Source: Rhodococcus sp. RD6.2 (lineage in GTDB: Bacteria > Actinomycetota > Actinomycetes > Mycobacteriales > Mycobacteriaceae). From it: DNA of 64,000 nt. The stretch is from the NCBI RefSeq assembly GCF_001040705.1, contig NZ_CVQP01000005.1, positions 748,110 to 812,109 of the forward strand. Reading direction: 5' to 3'. The notes below the pieces were generated by a model. That model searched no databases. It had not been told where the DNA came from and worked only from the letters and a program-made list of their open reading frames with translations. How positions within the stretch are numbered: the stretch's first letter is position 1; the number at the start of each line of letters is the position of its first letter. Positions 46,687-58,701 of this stretch are shown here, piece after piece. The translations under genes and the position numbers were made by a program.

Positions 46687-47381
46687 TGCACCACTCCAGT
46701 TCTGTCCCGAACCACCATCAGCAGCCGGCCGATCACGTCGTCGATTCCGATCTCGCTGGTGTCCACGAGCACCGAGTCGTCGGCGGGTCGCAGCGGCGAG
46801 ACCGCACGGGTCGAGTCGAGGTGGTCGCGGCGCTGCACGTCGGCGAGCACGGCCTTGTAGTCGTCGCCGCGGCCTTCCGCGACGTTCTGCGCGTTGCGGC
46901 GCAGCGCGCGGGCCTCGGCCGACGCCGTGAGGTAGATCTTCACGTCCGCGTCCGGCAGGACGACGGTCCCGATGTCGCGGCCCTCCACGACGATTCGCGG
47001 ATGCTGCGCGATGAACTCACGCTGCTTGTCGACGAGGAGCTCACGTACTCGTGGAACCGCGGACACCGCGGACACGGCCGCGGTGACGGCTCCTCCGCGG
47101 ATCTCGTCGGTGACGTCCTCACCGGCGAGCAGAACGCGGTCCGAGGACGGATCGGTTCCGACCGACAGGACGAGCGCCTCGGTGGCGGCCGACACCGCGT
47201 CGGCGTCGTCGACGTCGACCCCGGACCGCAGCACGTTCAGCGTCGCGATCCGGTACATGGCGCCGGTGTCGAGATAGCGAGCGGCGAGCGCGTCGGCGAG
47301 TCGGCGCGACACGCTCGACTTTCCGGTGCCGGACGGCCCGTCCATCGCCACGACGAGTGGCGTGGTCACGTCCTCGCTCAC
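46683..47381 (-). CDS. cmk: Cytidylate kinase
   Basis: 232 residues. P-loop GPSGTGKSS at 15-23; [36 protein letters not shown] and [14 protein letters not shown] are the CMP-kinase blocks. It makes CDP from CMP for pyrimidine nucleotide supply. The start overlaps the rluB stop by 4 bases, and the stop overlaps the der start, so rluB-cmk-der are translationally coupled. Confidence 0.96.
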   Translation of the reverse strand: MSEDVTTPLVVAMDGPSGTGKSSVSRRLADALAARYLDTGAMYRIATLNVLRSGVDVDDADAVSAATEALVLSVGTDPSSDRVLLAGEDVTDEIRGGAVTAAVSAVSAVPRVRELLVDKQREFIAQHPRIVVEGRDIGTVVLPDADVKIYLTASAEARALRRNAQNVAEGRGDDYKAVLADVQRRDHLDSTRAVSPLRPADDSVLVDTSEIGIDDVIGRLLMVVRDRTGVVQ

Positions 47382-48475
47382 AGACCGACCGCCTGGTACA
47401 GGCTGCCGACCTCGCCGCGACCCAGCACCCGCAGGGTGCCTGGGCGCCCGTCACCGAGCGCGACGGCGCCGATGTCGGTGCGGACCAGCCGCACCACCGG
47501 GTACCCGGCAGCGTCGAGGAGGCGGCGGACGATGTGCTTGCGGCCCTCGTGCAGGACGAGCTTCACCAGCGACTGCTTGCCGTTGACGTCGAGGAGCGTG
47601 AATGCGTCGACCTTCGCCGGACCGTCCTCGAGCTCGATGCCCGCCTTGAGCTTCTTGCCCAGGCTGCGGTCGACGACGCCGTTGACAGTTGCGAGGTACG
47701 TCTTCGGCACCTCGAAGGACGGGTGCATCAGCCGGTGCGCGAGATCACCGTCGTTGGTCAGCAGGATCAGTCCCTCGGTGTCGGCGTCGAGGCGACCGAC
47801 GTGGAACAGGCGCTGCCCGGCGGACACCCGCTCGGACACAATGTCGCCGATGCACGGCCGGCCGAGGTCGTCGGACATCGTCGACTGCCAACCGCGCGGC
47901 TTGTTCAGCGCGATGTGCACGAGGTCCTTCTTCACGACGACCCGAACGCCGTCCACGCGAACCACGGCGTTCTCGGGATCGACCCGCAGGCCCTGCTCGA
48001 CCACGATGTGGCCGTCGACCTCGACGCGACCCTGCTCGATGAGTTCCTCGGCCGCGCGGCGCGATGCGACGCCTGCCTGCGCGAGCACCTTCTGCAGGCG
48101 CACGCCCTCACCTGCGGCGAGCTGCTTCGGGGCGGCACCGTCGGTGTACTGGTGGCGCGCCGGCTTGGCGTTGCTGATCTTCGGGTTGACCTGCACCTGC
48201 TGGCGCTGCGGCTTCGTCTGCTTCGGCTTGCCTCGCTTGTTGGTGGCGCCTGCGGCGCCTGCCGCGGCCGCCTGACCGCGGTGGGGCTTCTTCGGAGCGC
48301 CCGCGCCGGTCCGCGGTGCGCCGCCGGTGCCGCTCCGCGTTGCGCCTGTGCCACTGCTGCCGCTGCGCGACGCGCCCGTGCCGCTGCGCGGAGCGTCCTT
48401 CTTGCCTGTCGTGCTGCGGGCGGGCTTTCCCCTACCCCTGTCCGGTGTGCCATCACGGCGAGCGGATCTGTTCAC
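47378..48475 (-). CDS. rluB: Ribosomal large-subunit pseudouridine synthase (RluB/RsuA family) with long basic extension
   Basis: 365 residues from GTG 48475 (AGGAAAG upstream). Residues 1-120 are a low-complexity Ser/Gly/Thr/Lys/Arg extension. An S4 domain follows ([22 protein letters not shown]), then the catalytic domain with the active Asp in [17 protein letters not shown] and the [22 protein letters not shown] block. It forms pseudouridine in 23S rRNA. The extension is probably disordered and RNA-binding. It is coupled to cmk. Confidence 0.93.
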   Translation of the reverse strand: MNRSARRDGTPDRGRGKPARSTTGKKDAPRSGTGASRSGSSGTGATRSGTGGAPRTGAGAPKKPHRGQAAAAGAAGATNKRGKPKQTKPQRQQVQVNPKISNAKPARHQYTDGAAPKQLAAGEGVRLQKVLAQAGVASRRAAEELIEQGRVEVDGHIVVEQGLRVDPENAVVRVDGVRVVVKKDLVHIALNKPRGWQSTMSDDLGRPCIGDIVSERVSAGQRLFHVGRLDADTEGLILLTNDGDLAHRLMHPSFEVPKTYLATVNGVVDRSLGKKLKAGIELEDGPAKVDAFTLLDVNGKQSLVKLVLHEGRKHIVRRLLDAAGYPVVRLVRTDIGAVALGDGRPGTLRVLGRGEVGSLYQAVGL

Positions 48476-48528
48476 TTTTCTTTCCTGTTCACTTCTCAGC
48501 GGTCGAGTGAACGGAACCGTTCACTCGA

Positions 48529-49275
48529 TCAATTGTCCTCGTCGACACTTGTGTCGACGACGGGTTTCGTGTCCGGCTGCACGCGTCGCAGGCGTGCGAA
48601 ACGCGGGTCGGACTCCACGTCCTCGCTGATGTCGTCGATCACGTCGACATCGGGCAGCAACGGCGCCACAGGCGGCAGATCCGCCAGCGAGGACAACCCG
48701 AGCCGTTCGAGGAACAGCTCGGTCGTCGCGTACGTGGTCGCGTTGGTGTCGGGATCGGTCCCGGCCTCCGCGATCAGACCCCGGGCGAAGAGGGTGCGCA
48801 TGACGCCGTCGACGTTCACTCCGCGCACCGCGCTCACCCGCGCGCGGGTCAACGGTTGACGGTACGCAACTACAGCCAATGTTTCCAACGCTGCACGTGT
48901 GAGCTTCGACCGAGCCCCGTCGAGCAGAAGCCGCTCCACGTACGGTGCGTACTCGTTCCGGGTGTAGAACCGCCACCCCTCGGCAGCACGCCGGAGGTCG
49001 ATTCCACTGCGCCGCGCCGACAATGCGCCCGACATGCGTCGCAGCGTCTTCTCGACTCGGGCCCGGGGTTCGCCGACCGCCGACGCGAGCGCCTCCGTCG
49101 CGGCGGGCGCATCTATGACGAGAAGCACAGCTTCGAGCGCCGACTCGAGTTCGTCGTCGTCCATGGCGTCGTCGGAAAATGCGGTGTCACCGACCGCGTC
49201 GGTCGGATCCTCACCGACCGTGTCGGTGAGGTCGTCACCGACAGTCTCCGTTTCGCCGATCTGTGCCTCGCTCAT
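48529..49275 (-). CDS. scpB: Segregation and condensation protein B
   Basis: 248 residues from ATG 49275, overlapping the scpA stop (ATGA). Two winged-helix domains: ELESALEAVLLVIDAPAATEALASAVG and RAALETLAVVAYRQPLTRARVSAVRGVNVDGVMRTLFARGLI, which is the ScpB signature. A 40-residue acidic N-terminus and an acidic C-terminal tail flank them. It works with ScpA and SMC in chromosome organisation. Confidence 0.95.
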   Translation of the reverse strand: MSEAQIGETETVGDDLTDTVGEDPTDAVGDTAFSDDAMDDDELESALEAVLLVIDAPAATEALASAVGEPRARVEKTLRRMSGALSARRSGIDLRRAAEGWRFYTRNEYAPYVERLLLDGARSKLTRAALETLAVVAYRQPLTRARVSAVRGVNVDGVMRTLFARGLIAEAGTDPDTNATTYATTELFLERLGLSSLADLPPVAPLLPDVDVIDDISEDVESDPRFARLRRVQPDTKPVVDTSVDEDN

Positions 49276-50120
49276 CCGTAGTCCTCCGAACTCACCAAGA
49301 TCCGCCCGTCGTCTCCGCCCTCGCCCGTCCAGCTGACGAGCAGGTCGCCGAGTGGTTCGAGTTGTTCGAACGCCACGGCCCGCTGGCGGTACAGCTCCAG
49401 CAGTGCGAGGAACCGCGCGACGATCTGTACGGTCTCCTCGCATCCCGCTACGAGATCACCGAAACCCGCCCAGGCACCCTCGCCGCGCTGCCGCAGCAGG
49501 TCGAGGATGATGGCGGCCTGTTCCGGCACCGACACGGGGGATGCGTGCAGGTGGTCGAGACCCACCGTCGGCACCGGACGGGGCGCGAGCGCCGCGGCCG
49601 CGATGTCGGCGAACGCTGCGGCGTCGACACCGAGCAGCACCTCGGGCAGCAACCCGACGTACCGCTCCTCCAGCGCGACGGCCCTCGGGTAGCGGCGCAG
49701 GGCCGCGGATTCGAGTTCCGCGAACAGCTGCGCGATCTGTTTGAACGCCCGGTACTGCAACAGCCGCGCGAACAGCAGGTCCCGCGCCTCCAGCAACGCC
49801 AGGTCCTCGGCGTCCTCGACCTCGCCTGCGGGCAGCAACTTCGCAGCCTTGAGGTCGAGAAGTGTTGCGGCCACGACGAGGAATTCGGTGATCTGGTCGA
49901 GGACGTTGCCCGCGCCGGTGGTCCGGGTGTCCAGGTCGGCGCTCAGTGCCCGGGTGTAGGCGATGAAGTCGTCGGTGACCTGATGCAATGCGACCTCGGT
50001 GACGTCGAGGCGCCGCTGACTGATCAGGGTGAGCAGGAGGTCGAACGGTCCCTCGAAGTTGCGCAGTCGAACCCTGAAGCCGCCGCTCTCCTCCGTGCCG
50101 TCGGTGAGCTCGGAGTCCAC
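49272..50120 (-). CDS. scpA: Segregation and condensation protein A
   Basis: 282 residues from GTG 50120, which shares one base with the parA stop (TAGTG). The ScpA kleisin start is FRVRLRNFEGPFDLLLTLI, followed by VTEVALHQVTDDFI and FLVVAATLLDLKAAKLLP, and the C-terminal winged helix ends with VAFEQLEPLGDLLVSW. It bridges SMC heads with ScpB. The parA-scpA-scpB order is conserved in Mycobacteriales. Confidence 0.95.
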   Translation of the reverse strand: MDSELTDGTEESGGFRVRLRNFEGPFDLLLTLISQRRLDVTEVALHQVTDDFIAYTRALSADLDTRTTGAGNVLDQITEFLVVAATLLDLKAAKLLPAGEVEDAEDLALLEARDLLFARLLQYRAFKQIAQLFAELESAALRRYPRAVALEERYVGLLPEVLLGVDAAAFADIAAAALAPRPVPTVGLDHLHASPVSVPEQAAIILDLLRQRGEGAWAGFGDLVAGCEETVQIVARFLALLELYRQRAVAFEQLEPLGDLLVSWTGEGGDDGRILVSSEDYG

Positions 50121-51127
50121 TACCGGCCGGACCGCGCGATCACTTCGCGTGCGAGCGCCCGATACGCTTGCGCTCCACCGGATTTCGGCGCCCATGTGGT
50201 GATCGGCTCACCTGCGACGCTGGTCTCCGGGAATCGGACCGTCCGGCTGATCACCGTGTCGTACACGAGGTCACCGAACACCTCGACGACCCGCGTCATC
50301 ACCTCACGCGCATGGAGGGTCCTGGCATCGAACATGGTGACCACGATGCCAGACATCTGCAGACGCGGGTTCAGCCGGTCGCGGACCTTCTCGACGGTGT
50401 CGTTGAGGAGGGCCAGGCCGCGCAGACTGAAGTACTCGCATTCCATCGGGATGATCACCCCCTCGGCGCAGGCCAGCGCATTGACGGTCAGCAGACCGAG
50501 CGACGGCTGACAGTCGATGAGGATGTAGTCGTAGCGGTCGAGCACCGGGTACAACGCCCGGCCGAGCGACTGTTCGCGCCCGACCTCGGTGACCAACTGG
50601 ATCTCGGCAGCGGACAGGTCGATGTTGCTCGGCAGCAGGTCGAGGTTCTCGACGCGGGTACGCATCAGCACGTCGTCGATCGACACCTTGCGCTCGACGA
50701 GCAGGTTGTGGACGGTGAGGTCGAGGTCGTTGTGGGCGACTCCCAGGCCTGCGGACAGCGCACCCTGCGGGTCGAGGTCGACGAGCAGGACCCGACGCCC
50801 CTGCTCGGCGAGCGAGGCCCCCAGGTTGATCGTCGAGGTCGTCTTTCCGACGCCGCCCTTCTGGTTGCACATCGCGATCACCTTGGCGGGACCGTGCGAG
50901 GTGACCGGTTGCGGGTCGGGAATCACGCGGAGCGGTCGACCGGTGGGTCCGAGTTCCGTTTCTCCGTCGGAATCGGTGAGACGGGTGGGTGCCGTGTCGT
51001 CGGCGTCGATTTCGGGGGTCGCGGTCTCGACGTCGCCGTGTGGTGCCGGCGCAGCGGGACCGCTCGGGATCCGCTGCTGATCGGCGATGCCGTCCGGCGA
51101 TGTCGCCGAGGGCGGCTGAGGTGTCAT
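50120..51127 (-). CDS. parA: ParA/Soj-like ATPase
   Basis: 335 residues if started at ATG 51127; upstream starts to 51190 are open and cannot be excluded. The first 75 residues are a variable Pro/Asp-rich stretch. The deviant Walker A CNQKGGVGKTTSTINLG, LVDLDPQGALSAGLG and YILIDCQPSLGLLTVNAL are intact. There is no parB next to it. This is the second ParA-type protein found beside scpA in actinobacteria, distinct from the one at the origin. A role in chromosome or polar organisation is inferred. Confidence 0.88.
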   Translation of the reverse strand: MTPQPPSATSPDGIADQQRIPSGPAAPAPHGDVETATPEIDADDTAPTRLTDSDGETELGPTGRPLRVIPDPQPVTSHGPAKVIAMCNQKGGVGKTTSTINLGASLAEQGRRVLLVDLDPQGALSAGLGVAHNDLDLTVHNLLVERKVSIDDVLMRTRVENLDLLPSNIDLSAAEIQLVTEVGREQSLGRALYPVLDRYDYILIDCQPSLGLLTVNALACAEGVIIPMECEYFSLRGLALLNDTVEKVRDRLNPRLQMSGIVVTMFDARTLHAREVMTRVVEVFGDLVYDTVISRTVRFPETSVAGEPITTWAPKSGGAQAYRALAREVIARSGR

Positions 51128-51221
51128 CACGGTTTCGATGGCCCCTTCCTCGCTCGTGCATGCTCGCACCACGACGCTACCGCCTGGCACCCGGAAGCCG
51201 CCGCGGACACGCGCGGGCGAA

Positions 51222-52145
51222 CTAGCGGGCGCGGGGATGAGCGCCTGCCCACACCTCTCGGAGCGAGCCGATCGTGACGAGGGTGTAGATCTGCGTGGTT
51301 GTCACCGACGCGTGTCCCAGCAGTTCCTGGACGACGCGGACGTCGGCGCCGCCGTCGAGCAGGTGCGTCGCGAACGAATGCCGCAGGGTGTGCGGGGAGA
51401 CGCCGTCCGCGAGCCCGACCCGGTCGGCCGCGGACCGGAGCACCTGCCAGGCGCTCTGCCGCGTCAGCCGACCACCGCGGGAATTCAGGAACACCGCGGG
51501 CCCGCCTCGGGACACGAGCGCGGGCCTGCCTCGGACCAGATACGCCTCGAGCGCGGCGAGCGCGGGCCTGCCGATCGGGACGATGCGGTCCTTGCCGCCC
51601 TTGCCGCGCAGCAGGACCGCACGGTCGACGGCGTCGATGTCGTCGAGATCGAGCCCGACAGCCTCGGAGATACGGGCCCCCGTCGAGTACAGGAGTTCGA
51701 GCAGCGCCCGGTCCCGTAGAGCACGCGGCTGGTCGCCCGAGTCCTCTCCCCCGGTGGATTCGAGCAACGCCAGCACCTGGTCCAGCGGTAGCGACTTCGG
51801 CAACCGGCGGCTCGGCGACGGCGGTTTGACGCCGTGCGCGACGTCCGCCCGGGCGAAGCCTTCCGCGGTCGCGAACTTGTGCAGTCCGCGCACCGCGATC
51901 AGGGCCCGCGCGGCGGACGAGGGAGCGAGCGGCCGCACCCCGTTCGGGGTGTCGCCCCGCCGCAGTACCACCACGAAGTCGGTGATGTGCCGTTGCGCGA
52001 CCCGATCGAGGTCGTCGATCCCGCGGCTCGTCAGGTACTCGCTGTACCGCTCCAGGTCGCGGCGATAGGACAGCAGTGTGTTCGCCGCCACGCCGCGTTC
52101 CACGGCGAGGTGGTCGAGGTAGCTCGACACCTGCTGTGCGAGCAC
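51222..52145 (-). CDS. xerD: Tyrosine recombinase XerD
   Basis: 307 residues from GTG 52145, right after the Nudix stop; the frame goes on upstream to 52235 and an earlier start is possible. N-terminal core-binding domain: [25 protein letters not shown]. Catalytic residues: Arg in [13 protein letters not shown], Lys in [25 protein letters not shown], and Tyr in TTTQIYT. It resolves chromosome dimers at dif together with XerC. The surroundings are housekeeping, so this is not a phage integrase. Confidence 0.94.
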   Translation of the reverse strand: MLAQQVSSYLDHLAVERGVAANTLLSYRRDLERYSEYLTSRGIDDLDRVAQRHITDFVVVLRRGDTPNGVRPLAPSSAARALIAVRGLHKFATAEGFARADVAHGVKPPSPSRRLPKSLPLDQVLALLESTGGEDSGDQPRALRDRALLELLYSTGARISEAVGLDLDDIDAVDRAVLLRGKGGKDRIVPIGRPALAALEAYLVRGRPALVSRGGPAVFLNSRGGRLTRQSAWQVLRSAADRVGLADGVSPHTLRHSFATHLLDGGADVRVVQELLGHASVTTTQIYTLVTIGSLREVWAGAHPRAR

Positions 52146-52146
52146 T

Positions 52147-52779
52147 TCAGGAGCCGTGCCCGCGGCGGTCGAAGGCGGTGGGTCGATCCGGCCACGCGGA
52201 GTCGAGCGGCCTGCCCGCGGTTCCACCACCGGCACGAAGCGCCGCCAGCGCGAGGATTCCCGACAACGCGGTGGCGTTGACGATCTCCCCGGCCAGCGCC
52301 TGAGCGACGGCGTCGCCGACCGACACGCGCGTGATCGAGAGGTCGGCCTCCTCGTGTTCCGGGTCCGGGCGGTCCACCTCGGTCAGACCGGTCGCCAGGT
52401 AGACGCGGATCGCTTCGTCGGTGAATCCGGGCGACACCGCGACGTCGACGAGTACGGACCAGTGGTCCGCGGCGAGGCCGGTCTCCTCGGCCAGCTCCCG
52501 CCGGGCCGCGTCCACCGGGTCTTCACCGGTGGCGTCGAGCAGCCCGGCGGGCAGTTCCCGGATCCGGCGTCCGAGCGGATGCCGGTACTGGTCGATCAGT
52601 ACCAGGCGATCCTGCTCGTCGACGGCGACGACGGCGACCGCGCCGTGGTGCTCGACCACTTCACGGTTGGCGGCGACGCCGCCCGGCATCGCGACGCGGT
52701 CGACCCGCAACGCGACGATCGCGCCTTCGTACACCGTCCGACTGTCGAGCGTGTCGAAGTCGTGCTGTCCGGGAATCAT
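52147..52779 (-). CDS. Nudix hydrolase, ADP-ribose pyrophosphatase type
   Basis: 210 residues from ATG 52779. [24 protein letters not shown] and the Nudix box [11 protein letters not shown], followed by [17 protein letters not shown], are typical of NudF-like ADP-ribose pyrophosphatases (Rv1700 in M. tuberculosis). The enzyme hydrolyses ADP-ribose to AMP and ribose 5-phosphate. It begins 7 bases after the pyrG stop and is in the pyrG-Nudix-xerD unit. Confidence 0.91.
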   Translation of the reverse strand: MIPGQHDFDTLDSRTVYEGAIVALRVDRVAMPGGVAANREVVEHHGAVAVVAVDEQDRLVLIDQYRHPLGRRIRELPAGLLDATGEDPVDAARRELAEETGLAADHWSVLVDVAVSPGFTDEAIRVYLATGLTEVDRPDPEHEEADLSITRVSVGDAVAQALAGEIVNATALSGILALAALRAGGGTAGRPLDSAWPDRPTAFDRRGHGS

Positions 52780-52786
52780 CGTCGGG

Positions 52787-54595
<1,809 letters not shown>

Positions 54596-54664
54596 TCACG
54601 GTAACACCTCCGCAAGCCTGCGGGTGCACGGCACGCCCGTTCGGACCGCCTCGCCCGTGTGATG

Positions 54665-55606
54665 TCAGCCGATCGGCACTCCCACGGTGACCGCCGTCGC
54701 ATTCGGCCCGGTTCCGAAACGACCCGCCCCGCCACCGAGCTGGTCCTGCAGTGCGAGGACCGTCGTGATGCGACCGGATTCCCTGTCCACATCGTCCACC
54801 GTGGACACCCCGGACGACAGAGCGGTGTCGGATCGCACGACCGCGACAGGTCCGTTGCCCTGCGCGGACGCCGGCCTGCCCGCCAGTACGGTTCCGGCAC
54901 CGCGCCCGTCGAGGGCGCCTGCGAACCTGGCGACGATGGCACCCCGGTTCCCGCTGTCGGACCCACCGTCGCCCGTCAGGACCACCGCGAGCTGCGCGGG
55001 CGCGACCGTGCCGTTGTCGTAGGCGACGAACCCGCCGGCCCGCAACGCGTCCAGCGCCAACGTCAGTTCCTCCGGCGTGCTCTGCGGCTGCGCGGTCTGA
55101 GCATTCAGAAGCAGAACCGATCCGAGCAGGTCACCCGCGAGGCTGCCCTGGTCGACGGCACCGGTCCGCAACTGGATGCCCGCGGGGACGACGTTGGTGA
55201 CGGTGGTCCGCAGCTGGTCCCCAACCGCCGCATCGACGAATGCGTCGGTGAGCGCGACCCGCCCGGTCACCGTCCCACCGGACGCGCCGATCAGCCTGGT
55301 CACCTCGTCGAGGTCGGCCGGGTCGGCATCCGGGGTGGTGATGACCACGACCGACCGCTGGGCCAGAGCGTCCCGCACGACACGATCCGCGACCGCGGCG
55401 TCGAAACCGTCGGCCGCGGCGAGTTGCTCACCGAGCCGGTTGTTCTCGTCGCCGAGGTCGTTGATCCGGTTCTGCATGTCGGCCTTGTCGTCGCGCAGTC
55501 CGGACATCAGCGAGTCGGACAGCGTTCCCGACCCGAGAACGACGCCGATGGCGAGTGCAAGGAAGATCGCCGCGATCGAGATCGCGTGTTGACGCATGGA
55601 AATCAC
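54665..55606 (-). CDS. steB: SteB/MctB-like envelope protein
   Basis: 313 residues from GTG 55606, overlapping the steA stop (GTGA). One N-terminal membrane helix (MRQHAISIAAIFLALAIGVVLGSG), a coiled coil (DDKADMQNRINDLGDENNRLGEQL), then an extracytoplasmic domain of about 230 residues. Its length and start match M. tuberculosis Rv1698 (MctB), reported in copper tolerance, and SteB of Corynebacterium, which partners SteA in cell-envelope integrity. It is annotated as copper transporter in many genomes; a division and cell-wall role is better supported by its pairing with SteA. Confidence 0.88.
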   Translation of the reverse strand: MISMRQHAISIAAIFLALAIGVVLGSGTLSDSLMSGLRDDKADMQNRINDLGDENNRLGEQLAAADGFDAAVADRVVRDALAQRSVVVITTPDADPADLDEVTRLIGASGGTVTGRVALTDAFVDAAVGDQLRTTVTNVVPAGIQLRTGAVDQGSLAGDLLGSVLLLNAQTAQPQSTPEELTLALDALRAGGFVAYDNGTVAPAQLAVVLTGDGGSDSGNRGAIVARFAGALDGRGAGTVLAGRPASAQGNGPVAVVRSDTALSSGVSTVDDVDRESGRITTVLALQDQLGGGAGRFGTGPNATAVTVGVPIG

Positions 55607-56787
55607 TTGAAGAATCCCTGAACCCAGATCGCAAAGCTGTTCCACGTCTGGACTGCCCAGTCCACGACCTCGCCACCGATGTTCGACACGACCAGCGCCA
55701 CGATCACGGCGGTCAGCGCCGCCAGAACGAGGAGCGCGATCGCGGCCCCGGAGACACGGCTCCGGTACAGCGTCGCAACGGCTTTCGCGTCCACCAGCTT
55801 CGGTCCGACCTTCAGCCGCGTCATGAACGCCGCCGGATTGTCCTCACGCCGCCCCCGGTCGAAGAACTCGTCGAGCGAGACCGTACTGCCGACGGTGACG
55901 ATCAGCGAGGCCCCGTGGTGGTCGGCGAGCAGCAGCGCAAGATCCGCAGGCGCGCAGGCAGCGGGGAAGGTCATCGCACCGATCCCCAGGTCCTGGATGC
56001 GTTCGAGGCCGGGCGCATGCCCGTCCGGGTCGGCGGGCAGGACAACCTCGGCGCCGGACTTGAGGGTCGCCGCGGTGACCTCCTCCGGGTCGCCGACGAT
56101 CAGGTCCGGGCGGTAACCGGCCGCGGACAGCGCGTCTGCGCCCGCCCCGACGCCGATCAGGATCGGCGAGTACTCCTTGATGAAGGGCTTCAGATTCTTC
56201 AGATCCGCAACGTGATCCGGTCCGTCCGCGACCACCACGACATGGCGATCCGTCATGTCGACGTCCACGTCCGGCACGCCGACGCCGTCGATCAGCAGGG
56301 GACTCTCGGTGCGAATGAACTCGATCGTGTTGCCCGAGAATGCCTCGAGGTGATCGACCAGACCGGTCTTCGCCTCGATCATCAGGTCGGAGATCTCCGC
56401 CTCGGACTGCTCGACCCCGGCGGCCAGGCGGCGCTCACCCGCGTGGATCCCACCCTCGTGGAGGCGGATCTTCGAGCCGTCCTTCACCTTCTTGAACACC
56501 TCGTCACCGGCCGAGTCGACGAGGACGATCCCGTTGGCGACCAGCACCTCGGGACCCAGGTTCGGGTATCTGCCGGAAATCGATGGCGACGCGTTGACGA
56601 CGGCGGTCACCCCGGCGGCGACGAGCGCATCGGCGGTGACCCGATCCAGGTCCAGCTCGTCGAGGACGACGATGTCGCCGGGGCCGACGCGGCGAAGCAG
56701 CTTCGCCGTGTTGCGGTCAACCCTGGCGATGCCGGCAACGCCCGGCAGCGACTCGGTGTTTCGTGACAACAGAGCGGGCATCTTCAT
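55603..56787 (-). CDS. steA: SteA, thiamin pyrophosphokinase-fold membrane protein
   Basis: 394 residues from ATG 56787 (a second ATG 6 bases later is also possible). Conserved: GIARVDRNTAKLLRRVGPGDIVVLDELDLDR, VNASPSISGRYPNLGPEVLVANG and GVGAGADALSAAGYRPDLIVGDPEEV, which contains the TPK-like domain. One membrane helix lies near residues 350-375 and a short outside tail follows. In Corynebacterium, SteA and SteB act together in cytokinesis and resistance to cell-wall drugs. It is probably in one operon with recN. Confidence 0.9.
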   Translation of the reverse strand: MKMPALLSRNTESLPGVAGIARVDRNTAKLLRRVGPGDIVVLDELDLDRVTADALVAAGVTAVVNASPSISGRYPNLGPEVLVANGIVLVDSAGDEVFKKVKDGSKIRLHEGGIHAGERRLAAGVEQSEAEISDLMIEAKTGLVDHLEAFSGNTIEFIRTESPLLIDGVGVPDVDVDMTDRHVVVVADGPDHVADLKNLKPFIKEYSPILIGVGAGADALSAAGYRPDLIVGDPEEVTAATLKSGAEVVLPADPDGHAPGLERIQDLGIGAMTFPAACAPADLALLLADHHGASLIVTVGSTVSLDEFFDRGRREDNPAAFMTRLKVGPKLVDAKAVATLYRSRVSGAAIALLVLAALTAVIVALVVSNIGGEVVDWAVQTWNSFAIWVQGFFK

Positions 56788-56925
56788 GTCCTCGATGATG
56801 ACGCGCACACCGGTCCGCGCCGGGGAGGCGCGCCGAACCTCTTACCTCACGAGTCACTCGAACACCACGAGCGACACGGCGTCGCGAGCTCCGAACCGGT
56901 CACCCGGACGGTTCGTCCCACCCGG

Positions 56926-58701
56926 TCAGGACGCTCGCTCGGCTCCCGCGGTCGCGAGCAGCTCCTCGGCGTGGGCTCGGCCCGTCTCCGTGTCTCCCAG
57001 ACCGGCGAGCATCCGCGCCAGTTCGGCGACTCGCTCGTCGTCGCTCAGGGTCCGAACCCCCGAGTCGGCCCCACGCTTGCCGTCCACCTTGTCGACGACG
57101 AGATGGGTGTCGGCGAAGGCCGCCACCTGGGGCAGGTGGGTCACGACGATGACCTGATGGGTGCGCGACAGACGCGCGAGCCTGCGACCGATCTCGACCG
57201 CCGCGCGACCTCCGACCCCGGCGTCGACCTCGTCGAACACCATCGTTGCGCCGGACTGCGCGCCTGCCAGCACCACTTCCAGGGCCAGCATCACGCGCGA
57301 GAGCTCACCACCGGACGCACTCTTGCCCAGCATCAGCGCCGGGGCACCGTCGTGCGCGGCGAGCCGGAACTCCACCTCGTCGACACCGGCGGATCCGGCA
57401 TGAACCGCCTGCCCGTCGACCTCGAGCGGCGCCGAATCCTGCGCGGTCGCGACCATCGGCCGGACCACGACCTCCAACTTGGCCTTACCCATCGCGAGAC
57501 CTGCGAGTTCCGCGGTCACCGCCTTGCCCAGCTTGCCCGCCGATTTCGCGCGAGCCCGGCTCAGCGCACCGGCGGCCTCGGCGAGCGCGGTCGCCGCCGA
57601 GTCGACACGCGCCGCAAGTGACGCGAGCGCATCGGCCGAGACGTCGATCCGGCCGAGTCGGTCCCGGGCCTGCGCGGCCCACTCGAGCACGCCGTCGACG
57701 TCGGCTGCGTACTTGCGGGTGAGGGTCTTCAGCTCCGCCTGCCTGCTCAGCAGCACGTCGAGCGCCCCCGGATCCGACGGCAGGCCCTCGAGATAGCCGG
57801 TCAGATCCGAGGCGACGTCGGTGAGGATGGTGATCGCTTCACCCAGGCGCGGCGCGAGCACGGTCAACGCCTGGTCGTCGGACGACTCGACTCGCGAACG
57901 CGCTTCTCCCAGAAGGTCGAGCGCACCGGACCCGGCCGGCCCGACCTCGTCGGTGAGATCCCCCGCCCCGGACAGTGCGGCCTGCGCACCCGCTGCGGCG
58001 GAGCGCAGGGAGTCGAGGGCGCCGAGCCGTTTCACCTCGGCGACGATTGCAGCGTCCTCACCGGGTTGGGGGGCTACCCCATCGATCTCGTTCAGTGCGA
58101 ACTCGAGCCGATCCGCTTCCTGTGCCAGCTCGCGGCTGCTCCGAGTCCGTTCGTCCAGTTCCGTACGCGCCTGCAGCCACTGCGAACGCACTCCGCGGTA
58201 CTTGTCGAGCAGCGAACCGAGCGCCGCGCCACCGAACTCGTCGAGGGCCTGCCGCTGCTGGTCGGGTCGCTGCAGGCGAAGCTGGTCGTTCTGACCGTGC
58301 ACGGTGAGCAGCGGAGTCGTCAGCTCCGCGAGGACACCAGCCGGAACGCCGCGGCCACCGAGATGAGCTCGGGACCGACCGTCCGCTCCGACCGTGCGGA
58401 CGGCGATCACGGTGCCGTCCTCGTCCCGCTCGGCACCCGTGGACTCCAGCATTCGGTCGATGTCGGCGGCCACCTGCGGGCCGACGTTCGCCGTCGAGAA
58501 CCTCCCCTCGACGACGGCTCGTTCGGCACCGACACGCACGCGCCCGGCGTCGGCCCGGGCACCACCGAGCAGGTGGAGGCTGGTCACCACCATCGTCTTG
58601 CCCGCACCGGTCTCACCGGTCAGGACGGTGAACCCTTCGTGGAACTGGGCCGAGGCCGATGCGATCGCGCCGAGTGAATCGATGCGGAGTTCAGTGAGCA
58701 C
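56926..58701 (-). CDS. recN: DNA repair protein RecN
   Basis: 591 residues from GTG 58701, overlapping the nadK end by 11 bases. SMC-like ends: [19 protein letters not shown], Walker A GETGAGKT near 30, and C-terminal [23 protein letters not shown] with [22 protein letters not shown]. The middle is a coiled coil. It acts in double-strand-break repair. No LexA-type box is seen at its start, which lies inside the nadK-recN overlap. Confidence 0.95.
   Translation of the reverse strand: MLTELRIDSLGAIASASAQFHEGFTVLTGETGAGKTMVVTSLHLLGGARADAGRVRVGAERAVVEGRFSTANVGPQVAADIDRMLESTGAERDEDGTVIAVRTVGADGRSRAHLGGRGVPAGVLAELTTPLLTVHGQNDQLRLQRPDQQRQALDEFGGAALGSLLDKYRGVRSQWLQARTELDERTRSSRELAQEADRLEFALNEIDGVAPQPGEDAAIVAEVKRLGALDSLRSAAAGAQAALSGAGDLTDEVGPAGSGALDLLGEARSRVESSDDQALTVLAPRLGEAITILTDVASDLTGYLEGLPSDPGALDVLLSRQAELKTLTRKYAADVDGVLEWAAQARDRLGRIDVSADALASLAARVDSAATALAEAAGALSRARAKSAGKLGKAVTAELAGLAMGKAKLEVVVRPMVATAQDSAPLEVDGQAVHAGSAGVDEVEFRLAAHDGAPALMLGKSASGGELSRVMLALEVVLAGAQSGATMVFDEVDAGVGGRAAVEIGRRLARLSRTHQVIVVTHLPQVAAFADTHLVVDKVDGKRGADSGVRTLSDDERVAELARMLAGLGDTETGRAHAEELLATAGAERAS

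Noticed and set aside
50120..51127. Plasmid partition system from the ParA-like gene
   Set aside because: No parB or parS-like repeats; coupling to scpA-scpB is the chromosomal arrangement.
51222..52145. Phage or plasmid integrase
   Set aside because: Sequence and neighbours (pyrG, Nudix, parA, scpAB) mark it as the chromosomal XerD; no att repeats or phage genes nearby.
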